DNA of 64,000 nt from positions 1,554,467 to 1,618,466 of the forward strand of contig NC_067113.1 of NCBI RefSeq assembly GCF_021347895.1, written 5' to 3'. Positions 53,670-64,000 of this stretch are shown in pieces. Numbering within the stretch: the first letter of the stretch is position 1; the number at the start of each line of letters is the position of its first letter. The position numbers and the translations under genes are program-made. The notes beneath the pieces are model-generated. The model saw only the letters and a program-made list of their open reading frames with translations, did no database searches and was not told the origin of the DNA. This DNA is from Acanthochromis polyacanthus. Taxonomy: Eukaryota; Chordata; Actinopteri; Pomacentridae.

Positions 53670-54063
53670 AGCAGTAAAGTCAATTATTTTAATAATTTGA
53701 AGAGACAATATATGATTACGCTATATATACATATATAAATAAAATACTGACTTGAACACATATTTCTATATAAAACAATATGTATATAATATCATTTTCT
53801 GACATATCTTTAATATATATGTATGAATTATATTGATAGTCTATAGCTATGTGATTTATATAATAATTTTCTCTGATATATAACTTTTATCTATTATATA
53901 TATATATGTGAATGATGTTGATACTCCATCTATGATTTATATAACTTCTATCTATTGCTTTATATAAAAATATGTTTATTAGTCAGTATTTTGTTTATAT
54001 ATGTATATATAGCGTAATCATATATTGTCTCTTCAAATTACTAAAATAATTGACTTTACTGCT
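53670..54063. mobile_element. AT-rich foldback MITE with ~80-bp inverted ends
   Basis: AGCAGTAAAGTCAATTATTTTA and TAAAATAATTGACTTTACTGCT close a 394-bp unit; the arms stay complementary through ATGATTACGCTATATATACATATA. The middle is TA-rich. Target duplication unclear. Confidence 0.82.
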
Positions 54064-54565
54064 ATTATCTGCTTCTCTAACATATATTAGTGTGTGTGTG
54101 TTCACAGTGTTTGCAAAATACCTGTCTGCAGTCGAGCTTAATTTCAGACTATTCTATTACCTATTATTATGATTATTATATATTATTCCTGCTATGAATA
54201 TCACTATGTTCAGCACCCCATTGATTTACACCTGCATTTTGTGCTTCATGGCGCTAGGTGTGCTGTTTGCATGTTGGACATTGTTTTACACAGACACCAC
54301 CGAAGAAGAAAGGTGTCGAAGTGCTACACTTTTTTTTTTTTTTTAAATTGAAACAGGAGTCTGTCCGCATGAATGTCCAATGGGTAAGGAGTTGTCCATG
54401 AGTTTGATATCTTCAATCATGTTAAAAAGTTTTACAGCAGTCCGTTTTTTCATATGTTTCAGTGATGAGAAGAATAGAGACATTTCTTTATGAAACATAT
54501 TAAAAATAGGTTTACATTTTAGAAATCCGCATTTGCGTATGAAAAATTTCCCTAATATTATAATA

Positions 54566-54700
54566 CAGCAGACCGGAATCAAACCCACATCGGAGACCAG
54601 CTCCTGTACATGAGTCGCCTGCTTAACTGCTGAGCTATATGGGCTTCAGATACCCACTATACAAAATTATTTAATAAATACCAGCGCACCGGCCCTTCGG
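54566..54700 (-). repeat. tRNA-derived SINE copy, inverted relative to 43.0 kb
   Basis: On the minus strand: CCATATAGCTCAGCAGTTAAG (A-box), GCTGGTCTCCGATG, GGTTTGATTCCGG (B-box). The GCGCTGGTATTTATTAAAT flank is the same as at 42,988. Confidence 0.75.
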
Positions 54701-54769
54701 TCAAACGGCCGAATGATGTTTACACAAATTTTGGCCCGAAGCCACTCTAATTGCCGGCCCCTGCATTAC

Positions 54770-55127
54770 ATTATAAATATGGGACGATGTAATGCAAAAT
54801 ATAGCGTTGGATTCGCAACGCTTTTACATTAAAAATATAATATACCCATTCAAAATGCCCTAACTCGCTTAAATCTGACCGAGGAGAAACATGACACACG
54901 AGGAATATTTGATTAATTAAACACTCTATTCAGTGTGATTAAGATTCAGATATGAAAACAAAATCAAACCCGTTTGCAAACAAACAAACACTAACGTTTT
55001 TTAATCTCAAATACCCAAATCCTGCAGCAAAAATAAAGGCATCACATTATAAATATGGGACAATGTAATGCAAAATATAGCGTTGGATTCGCAACGCTTT
55101 TACATTAAAAATATAATATACCCATTC
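54770..55127. repeat. pair of ~83-bp direct repeats containing a small palindrome
   Basis: The block from ATTATAAATATGGGAC to TAATATACCCATTC occurs at 54,770-54,853 and 55,044-55,127, about 274 bp apart, with one base difference in the part compared. Each holds AGCGTTG-GATTCG-CAACGCT. Confidence 0.85.
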
Positions 55128-55159
55128 GTTTGAAATACGTTCTGAGTGGCACAAAAAGT

Positions 55160-55255
55160 CCTCCGCTTGAAATACATTGGTGCGAATTTCGTTGTGAGCA
55201 ACACAAAAAACATTGGTTTGAATTTCGTTGTGAGCAACACGAAAAACATGAGGAA
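55160..55255. repeat. short tandem repeat, ~36-bp unit
   Basis: GAATTTCGTTGTGAGCAACAC recurs with an AAAAAACATTGG-type spacer in about 2.3 units. Confidence 0.7.
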
Positions 55256-55639
55256 ATCGTGTTGGTGCGCACGAAACCATAGATTAATTTACGACAGTTT
55301 CACGAATCCTTGTGAGACCGGGTTGCAAGGCTAGTGTGATTTTGTCCACAAACTCTTGGATTTACTTATGTGTCACACACCCATTTATTTCTGACTTTGG
55401 TGACACATATTGAACCTGTTTTTACATGTAGGCCCATAGTGTTTCTTTTCCAGCAGAGACTGAGAGAATCCTTTAGTTTGGAGTCACTAAAGCACATCTG
55501 TAACACAAAGCAGGGGATGTTTCAATTATTTAAGAGGAAGCTTGACAACAGACTGACCATCTGAGGAGTTTAATTAATTAATGGATGACTATTGATTTAG
55601 AGGATTAGTTATCATTAGTGGAGAGCTTAATTTGGCTTC

Positions 55640-56240
55640 AGTACATAATTGAGAAGTTGTCGACTCTTCATGGAGCGTATCCTTGGATTTTGAAGCTGGA
55701 GGGGGTTTTGGGGGGGACGCAACCTGCCATGGGAGACATTAAGGCTTTAGCCAGTCTCCTGGGAGTTCCTGCAATGAAGGAACTTCTACAACAAGCGGGT
55801 CTTAATAGATATGTGGCGACTGCGGTGAATGATACGGATCTCTTTGCTGCAAGTTGAGGTAGGATGTGGAGAGCGTTGAGAGATATGTTCCCAACAAACA
55901 TGCATCCTGATAATATTTTGATGGAGCCACTGGGGCCAGAAGAGAATTCGAGGGTCTAATGTGTCCAGGGCTCATCAGACGTGGAGAGATGTCACAGGAG
56001 ATGACCCAGATTTGAACCAGATGGAGAGATTAATTCTGCGAGGTAATACAGAAGGGGCTGGCCCTACCAGTGAGGAGTAAGTTGGCAGAGGTGGTTTCTC
56101 CGGGGAGCATGACGAGAGCTTCCTACACAGATCATGTGGCTCATCTGATGGAGCTACACTGGAAAAGGGAGCATGACTGGAAAACAACAGGACAAGGAGA
56201 CTCTGAGAGAACTTTATCAGGTACAACTGGTAGATGTTCT
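55640..56240 (+). pseudogene. endogenous retrovirus gag remnant
   Basis: A 79-codon frame followed by shifted frames reads like a retroviral capsid: an N-terminal part rich in Leu and Ala, a segment with WRALRDMFP, then a stretch with DPDLNQMERLILRG and later KLAEVV and YTDHVAHLMELHWKREH. Stops occur at 55,855-55,857 and in the following frames, with shifts near 55,960 and 56,160. No nucleocapsid knuckle or pol follows. The identical LTR-start words at 53,382 and 58,805 bracket it, consistent with one degraded provirus. Confidence 0.65.
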
Positions 56241-57047
56241 ATAAACCTCAAGTAGTAATGTACGTACACTTGGTAACAGTTTCAGAACTTTTAATAAAAT
56301 GCTCACTTTATTACAGTACAATGCCGGTGGGAATCCACAGGTGCGTTCCTCATGATAACAGTCCTAGGTGAGAACATGTAGCCAATACTAAGGTTTGGGG
56401 GTACATTCCAAACCATGACAAAATCACTGTCTATTATAGTAGAGAACAGGAGAGAGGTTGTAGCGAGTAGTTGGTTTTGAAAATGAGTCTGAATCCTCAG
56501 AGCCACACACCTTTATCAGTCAGTGAAGCAGCCAGATGAGTCATATTGGCATGGTACATGACTTGAGTGTAGCCAGATGAAATAATTTCTGATTTTTCAG
56601 CAGATGTTACATGCAGAGGATAGTTTTATGAATACACAAGATTGCCACAAGGATTCAAACATAATTCTCACATTTTCAAAAGGTGCTGGAAGATGCTCAG
56701 TCTTTAAGTCTGTTCAGTTTTGTTCAGTGGAGTCATTAAATATGTGGGAACTTTGAGATTGCATATCTTAGTTAGTGGAAGAGAGTCTGTGGATAAAATG
56801 ATAAAAGTAATTCTACAAAAATGGGAATTGAACAGTATTTAAGGAGCTATTCACGCATCTGCAATGCCCAGGTGTTTGTGACACAATATACAGTGTGCTG
56901 AAAACCTACATTGCTAAATTTTGACAAGGCAGAGATCTTCAGTAGGTAATGATGTTTCAAGTGGAGTTGATAGTGTCATCCATGCAAGCTGAGTAATTTT
57001 TCATTTTGGATATTTGACTTCATCACAGTCTTCATTTTTAGTTGGGG

Positions 57048-57749
<702 letters not shown>

Positions 57750-57754
57750 TGGGG

Positions 57755-58804
57755 TGTTACTTAAAATAGAGAAGTTCAAACTTCACAGAGGATGTAGTTT
57801 GATAACAGGGGGGATTTCAAAATATAATATGATAATCTGATGATATTTTGATAACAAACGAAGTGCTTTTTCATAATACATTATGTTGTATTTTGTTGTG
57901 TCGCAGGATACTGGTGGGTGATCTTTCTCTTCCCAGACACCATCTGGGAGACCGAATTAAGAGTGGCTGTTGTTCAGAGATCCCTACAGCCGAATGGACT
58001 GAATGCTCAAACATTGACAATAAAGAGGGATGGAGAATCCTGACAGGGACACTGCTGTGAGAGCACACTACCACACCGGAAGCTGCTGCTGAAGAGTGAC
58101 AGTTTGATATGTTCATGTGTTTTCTCATATATGCTTAAGTTTTTGCATTTTGTTTATTATGTATAATATCTGTTGCATTATTGGATGTTTACTCTTGCTT
58201 ACGCTTCCCTACATAGGGGGATATTTGAATATTAGCATGTTTTATTTTAGTTTTTGAATTTCTATAACTCTGTGACTAATATGAAGTGTTTCTGTTAGGG
58301 GGTTTTATTTTATTTGGATGTTTTCCTGCTAGGAGGTGAATACACTGGGATCTCAGGTGTTTTCTTTATTTCGGTTTTCTCAGAACAGCACCTGCCCTAA
58401 CAGTAGTGTTAGGCAGGTGCATCCACCGAAGGGTACGATGGGTCGACCAGCCTGACTTTGGACAGTTTTTGATTTTATTTTGGGATTCCAAAATGTGTTT
58501 TGCTTTTGCCTATTTCACATATTTGTTTGAACCCTTTTTCTAGTTGGCTTGGGGGTATTTCACTTGTGGTCACCTCGGCAGAGGGACCGTGAGAGAATTT
58601 TCCTGTCTTGATTGTTTGATGGATAATTTGGGAATGATAGCTGCCTGGCAGGTTTTTCGCTCTGACACTTCACAATTTATTATATTGTTTAGCTTATGGC
58701 CGTGATCAGCACGGACAGAAGAAAATGTCATAAATATTGTGTGATTCTTTGCAACAGATCTTACAATAATTTTCGAGGCCTTGTAAGCCTCGAAGGAGGG
58801 AATA
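57755..58804. other. possible 3' part of the provirus, no clear ORF
   Basis: Ends in a purine-rich GAAGGAGGGAA (58,792-58,802) directly before the LTR-start word, as a polypurine tract would. A hairpin (GCACCTGCC...GGCAGGTGC) is at 58,387-58,421. No envelope motif recognised. Confidence 0.4.
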
Positions 58805-59030
58805 TGTAGTATCTGATCTGAGATATATGTTGCTTATTAGAATAAGATGTGGTCTTCTGCTGAAGGAAGTCATTGCTGTGATTAGATTGGGAGTCATTAT
58901 GTCCAGGTAATGATAATTGTTTCTTTGGGGCCCTAATATATTATTTTTTCACCAACAGTGTCATCGGACATTTATTCAACATTTGCACATCTTCAAAATG
59001 ACTAAGAGAAACTACAACACCCTATCTTAG
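58805..59030 (+). repeat. partial 3' LTR of the endogenous retrovirus
   Basis: Begins with the word identical to 53,382-53,404 and continues ATGTTGCTTATTAGAATAAG. The right boundary is not defined; 59,030 is a guess. Confidence 0.45.
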
Positions 59031-60735
59031 CAAAACCTTCAGAAATATTACTGTACACAGCAGAACATGATGGATGTGATGGATTCTGTCTGGTTTGCCT
59101 TGACTGATGATAAAAAAAACTCTATGACATAATGAGGACAACAGTGAAATGTTCTCTGCTCGGGTTGGAGCAATGCTGCATAAAGAAGAGATAAACCTGT
59201 GTGTGTTATATAAGTGTTTCCTTGAGCTGGAGAGTTCATTAATCAGAAGAAGCAGACTCTTGTAGGAGTGCGAGCGGAGAGGAGGAGTTGGTGATGAAGA
59301 GGAACATGAGGAGGATGTAACTTCTTTCCTCCTGTCTTTGATTTGACAAATAATACAACTCCAAAACCCACATGTTAATATCTTTAGTGTCTTGTTCTGT
59401 GGCTTTGTATTATGTCTTTTGTCTTTCAGATTCCTGTCAAACTCCAAATTCATACAGGGGAGAAGAACTAGAAACTTTAAATGGCTCAGGCATTAATGTG
59501 TTTAACGCTGTGACAGAAAGGAGTTAGTGGGCTTTCACCCAGTGTATGTTGGTTCCAGATTTGCCAACCCAGAACACAATGACAGTTTTTTCGAACTAAG
59601 AACTGTATCAGAGAATGAAAGTCAATGCCCTCCTTAATTTTGTCAGAAGTAGTCTCGATCCGTACTGAATGGAACATGTCATTAATGTGCCCACCTCTTC
59701 CCCATATTTCATAAAATTTGCTTGGTAGTTTTTTGTGTAATGTTGCTAACAAACACTGATCACACACTTATGTAAATGAATGGATGGAATGAGATAACTG
59801 AGTATAAAGTTTCATTAAAAATTTCTAATTCTGGTACTGTGTTACCTCAGTCAAAGTTTTAAAGTGCAGTTGGGTTTATGAAGGAGAATTGACATAATAT
59901 GCTTCAAACAGGTGATCAGATAACTGGAAAAAGAGAAAACTTTTAGCATTAATTTAGTAGAGGTTGGTATGTCTATAGTTTCCAAACGTCAGCCATGATC
60001 TGTCACATGTTACCACGATTAATGCTGTTGGTGTGTTAGATGTGTGCTTGGTTTGCATTTAATATTGTGAGCCAGACCGACACACAAGCTTAGTTTGTCA
60101 AGTGATCTGTCTAGTAAAGTTTTAAAAAGAAATTTGTCATTCAAGAGGCCTTTCTCCATCTTTTACAGATTCAAAGAGTAGAGTATCACTTCTAATACAG
60201 TCTAATTTACCGGAGAATATAGAGTAGCACAAATTCATGTTGCTGCTTGAACTATTGCATGTGATTCATAAGGTCGAGTAGAACCTGTGTACTTCATCTA
60301 TGTGATTTTTAGTGAATTTGGCAAAGAGCAGTATAGACTTTACTTTTACTCTTTCTAACAATAATGTTGGGGAGGTAAACCCAAGTCTGTATAGGAAATA
60401 AGAGGATTAGCGAAGATCCTTATATTAAAGCTTTACCAATGCACGTTTTACATGAATAATAGCTTAAATGACACAACGTACTTTCCAAAGGTTCATTCAC
60501 AGGTAAACTCACAGGAAGTACAGGTAGTTCTCAGGTCTATTTAGCATGAAAATGTCAGCTTGTTACTTTTGTTTTATGCTTGCAACTTTAATGTTTTGAT
60601 TCTCTTTCAGTGCTCCTTTATTTTAAACTGTGTCAATAGTTAAGTAATGGGTGCCATATACATGCCACATCAACCCATTTACATATCTTGAATAATTTTG
60701 TTGCAAGCCTTATGGTAATCTTCCTTTACGGTACT
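59031..60735. other. non-coding, no recognised element
   Basis: No motif-bearing ORF or repeat boundary; a 143-codon minus ORF (59,022-59,453) is Ser/Leu-rich without similarity I can name. Confidence 0.4.
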
Positions 60736-60739
60736 GTAA

Positions 60740-61900
60740 TTTCCATGTACTTATATAGTAATTGCCAGGTAAGTACCATGTAATAAGGTGTAGTTACTGT
60801 AAAATTACCATGTAATTACAGGGTAACTATATTACTTATTACCTAGTACTTTTAGAGTAATTACCAAGCCAATTCCAGGCACATACCAAGTAACTACCTG
60901 GTAATAAGTATTAATTACTGGGTAATTATAATGTAATTATATAGTAACTATTTGTTAATTGCCAAGTCTTACTAAGTAATTGCTAAGTAAATTCTTAAGA
61001 AGTACCTGGTAACACCAGGTAATAGAAGTAATTACTGAGCAATTACAAGTATTATGTGGTAACTATGTGATTATTACTAGGTACTCACTAAGTAATTACC
61101 AAGTATTTTCCTAATAACTACATGGAAACTATAACATATTTTTAAGTAACTCATCAACCACTTAACAATAGTACCTGGAACTATCAGATAACATACCCAG
61201 CAATAACTGCAAAATGACCATGTTAACTACCATATAATTATCGGGTTATAACTGTATTTATTTCATAACTACACAGTAACTACCCTTTAATTGTACCTGA
61301 CAACTACCAGGAAGGCTATGTATTGTATTGGTAAATACACAGTAAGTACTGTGAAATTTACACAGAATTATTATGAAACTACCAGTTACTTTCCTATTGG
61401 CTACCAGGTTTCTATTAGATAATTACCATGTAATCACTAGGAAATGAAGACTATTTACTATGTATACTAGGTACTACTAGGTATGTACGCCATGTATTTC
61501 CCCAGTAGTCAACTGGTTTTACTACTTACCCGGTAACTTCTTAGTATTTACCCAGTAACTAAAATATTTACCTGCTAATTACGGTTGAACTGTACTGCAA
61601 AAGGAAGTGAGGCCTGTTTCCACGCTATTACCTGGCAATTACTTATTCGTTACCCAGGAACTGCAAATACACCTACCTCGAATTGCATAGTTATTAAAGT
61701 GGATTTGTACTGTAAAGGAGTGAGGTCTGTTTCATGTATTACCTGGTAATTACTCATTTGTTATTACCCAGTAATAGAAAATATGTACCTGGAAATTACA
61801 TAATTATTAAAGTGCAACTGTACTGTAAATGGAAGTGAGGTCTGTTTCCATGTTATTACCTGGTAATTACTCAGTATTTAGCCCGTAACTAGGAAACTTT
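60740..61900. repeat. degenerate GTAATTACC array (~1.15 kb)
   Basis: The near-palindromic words GGTAATTACC, GGTAACTACC and AGTAATTACC recur dozens of times at irregular 10-25 bp spacing. Toward 61,590-61,880 there are three longer repeats of about 110 bp starting near TGTACTGTAAA and GTGAGGTCTGTTTC. Confidence 0.85.
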
Positions 61901-62340
61901 CACATTACCCTACCCCCAGACACTTGGACCAAAATGCAGCAAAACGATCAGTGTCTGTGATACAGTGTCTGTGAGACCGATTCTCCCTCTGAACAGCACA
62001 CTGTATCTGTCAGGAGATAAGAGTTTCAATCAAAAACCACCATCACCAGCCCATCAAATTACATTAAGATGAATGCATTACTATTACACTTCCTCACTCA
62101 AAACAACCTCGCTGTGACAGATATGCAAAACAGAGAGCTGCCAAAGATAAACATTTTAATCCAATGGATTTCAAATTCTTATAAAATATTTACAAAACAG
62201 TGCAAATTTTTGGACAGTCAGGCACTTTTTTTAAAGAATCAGAATAGATTTCTTTTTCAAAAAATAAAATAAAGATAACAGTGGTAAACATAACTATAAA
62301 TAAAAATTACTAAGTAAACAGTCCCAGTCTTGGGAATTCA
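61901..62340. other. non-coding
   Basis: No feature supported. Confidence 0.4.
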
Positions 62341-62344
62341 CATC

Positions 62345-62480
62345 ATCATGTGTTTTCTGCAGACCGGTCTGGCCCCAAAGCATGGATGGGGCATTCCACT
62401 TTTTGGTCTCTGAAAAGTGAAAACACCAACCTAGTGCAAGCACCCACATGGGCCACACCGGTCTGCAGTAGACACATGAT
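62345..62480. repeat. inverted repeat, 28-bp arms
   Basis: ATCATGTGTTTTCTGCAGACC at 62,345 pairs with GGTCTGCAGTAGACACATGAT ending at 62,480, with about three mismatches over 28 bp; the spacer is about 80 bp. Confidence 0.75.
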
Positions 62481-62584
62481 CATGTGACATCACATGGCTG
62501 GGTGCCACCAAGGCCCCCCTCATTTCGGCTTACACTTTGTGACATGCTCTTATATCTTTAAACAAGCGGCCTAAGATGCCCTCC

Positions 62585-62770
62585 CTGTGCTCTTTCCCCA
62601 GCACTGGTCCTTCAATGAACTTCAAGTTCATCTTGAGAGCACTTTCTGATAGGTTCCCCCTGTAGCGGTATATGTTCCCTTACAGGTCCTCCATGCACGC
62701 TCAATGTGTTGTGTATGAGCACCATTCCCAGGGTGACAAGTACTGCGATGATTCACGCTGGTAGTGAATA
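62585..62770 (-). pseudogene. Merlin/ISXO2-like transposase fragment
   Basis: The minus-strand reading NHRSTCHPGNGAHTQHIER + AWR matches the region around the last catalytic residue of ISXO2/Merlin-type DDE transposases. A degraded C-terminus with stops follows (to about 62,590). The Tc1 element at 62,773 cuts it on its upstream side, so the rest of the gene may lie beyond the window. Confidence 0.68.
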
Positions 62771-62772
62771 TA

Positions 62773-64000
62773 CACACGTGGACAAAATGTTGGTACCCCT
62801 CAGTTAAAGAAGGAAAACCCACAATTCTCACTGAAATCACTTGAAACTCACAAAAGTAACAATAAATAAAAATTTATTGAAAATTAAATAATCAAAATCA
62901 GCCATCACTTTTGAATTGTTGATTAACATAATTATTTAAAAAAACAAACTAATGAAATAGGGCTGGACAAAATGATGGTACCCATAACTTAATATTTTGT
63001 TGCACAACCTTTTGAGGCAATCACTGCAATTAAACGATTTCTGTATTTGTCAATGAGCGTTCTGCAGCTGTCAACAGGTATTTGGCCCACTCCTCATGAG
63101 CAAACAGCTCCAGTTGTCTCAGGTTTGATGGTGTCTTCTCCAAATGGCATGTTTCAGCTCCTTCCACATATGTTCAATGGGATTCAGATCTGGGCTCATA
63201 GAAGGCCACTTTAGAATAGTCCAACGCTTTCTCTCAGCCATTCTTGGGTGTTTTGGCTGTGTGTTTTGGATCGGTTGTCTGTTGGAAGACCCATGACCTG
63301 CGACTGAGACCAAGCTTTCTGACACTAGGCAGCACATTTCTCTCCAGAATGCCTTGATAGTCTTCAGATTTCATCGTACCTTGCACACTTTCAAGACACC
63401 CTGTGCCAGATGCAGCAAAGCAGCCCCAAAACATTACTGAGCCCTCCTCCATGTTTCACCGTAGGGACAGTGTTCTTTCTTCGTATGCTTGGTTTTTGAG
63501 TCTATGAGACATAGAGTTGATGTGCCTTACCAAAAAGCTCCAGTTTGGTCTCATCTGTCCAAAGGACATTCTCCCAGAAGCTTTGTGGCTTGTCAACATG
63601 CATTTTTGCAAATTCCAGTCTGGCTTTTTATGAGTTTTTTTCAGCAGTGGTGTCCTCCTTGGTCGTCTCCCATGAAGGTCCACTTTGGCTCAAACAACGA
63701 CGAATGGTGCCGATCTGACACTGATGTACCTTGGCCTTGGAGTTCACCTTTAATTTCTTTGGAGGTTGCTCTGGGCCTCTTTGGATACAATTCCAACGAT
63801 CCGTCTCTTCAATTTGTCAATCAATTTCCTCTTGCGGCCACGTCCAGGGAGGTTGGCTACTGTCCCTTGGGTCTTGAACTTCTGGAAATAATATGCAGCA
63901 CTGTTGTCACAGGAATTCAAGCCTGTTCAGGAGAGTGGTCCTTATAGCCCTTTACCTTTAAGATGTTTTGTCTATCATTTTTTTTTTCGGGAACAATCCG
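62773..64000 (-). mobile_element. Tc1-like transposon, runs off the window
   Basis: Begins after TA (62,771-62,772) with CACACGTGGACAAAATGTTGG. Transposase pieces on the minus strand: LHGRRPRRTPLLKKTHKKP (about 63,683-63,620), MEEGSVMFWGCFAASGTG (63,452) and SMSPDLNPIEHMWKELKHA with the catalytic Glu (about 63,190-63,130). The middle Asp region reads QQTTDPKH where relatives have QQDNDPKH. Frames change at least twice. The right end is outside the window. Confidence 0.85.

Noticed and set aside
59022..59453. 143-codon minus ORF
   Set aside because: No motif, no exon structure and low-complexity Ser/Leu composition.

Overview
This is eukaryotic nuclear DNA, almost certainly from a teleost (probably percomorph) fish. 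The window is AT-rich, gene-poor and full of mobile elements typical of teleosts: tRNA-derived SINEs, hAT MITEs, Tc1/mariner copies, L2- and L1-clade LINEs, Gypsy-type solo LTRs and (AC)n microsatellites. The only multi-exon coding locus has GT-AG introns. I see no bacterial-type operon and no intact conventional host gene.

Layout: 1.6-11.2 kb (minus strand) holds one large decayed gene of about 25 exons. It has N-terminal zinc fingers, a Pro/Ala tandem-repeat linker, a SWIM finger, a SAP-like motif, a KDZ (Kyakuja-Dileera-Zisupton) transposase-like core and a C-terminal Ulp1/C48-type cysteine protease with all four catalytic residues visible. Two in-frame stops, frameshifts, a lost splice acceptor and a repeat inserted in the catalytic core break it. 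12.2-14.6 kb holds a retroposed repeat with a 17-bp target duplication, a long inverted repeat and a ~670-bp tandem duplication rich in (AC)n. 14.8-16.6 kb is a nest: a TA-flanked DNA transposon invaded by a hAT MITE, a retroposed repeat and a solo LTR. 16.7-28 kb is mostly non-coding with a solo LTR, a 1.5-kb hAT derivative carrying a BED-finger remnant, and mariner/Tc1 relics.

28.3-39.4 kb is the most unusual block. Two intronless minus-strand orphan genes (28.36-29.21 and 38.74-39.39 kb), each with core-promoter-like sequence, look like parts of one unidentified, possibly virus-derived element. An L2-like LINE (about 29.6-38.6 kb) separates them, and a 4.6-kb non-autonomous LTR retrotransposon (33,326-37,928, TSD AAATG) sits inside the LINE ORF2. 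The LTR element carries one long ORF made almost entirely of tandem repeats and no recognisable protease, RT or integrase.

41-43 kb is a decayed L1-clade LINE. 43-49 kb holds SINEs, BED-finger fragments, a hAT MITE with a perfect 8-bp TSD and a nearly full-length Tc1 element. 53.1-59 kb contains palindromic MITEs, an endogenous-retrovirus remnant (LTR starts and a broken gag) and a solo LTR with a 116-bp near-pure G run. 60.7-61.9 kb is a degenerate GTAATTACC array, and the right edge holds a Merlin/ISXO2-like fragment interrupted by a second Tc1 element that runs off the window. All family names come from recognising motifs by eye; no database search was possible.
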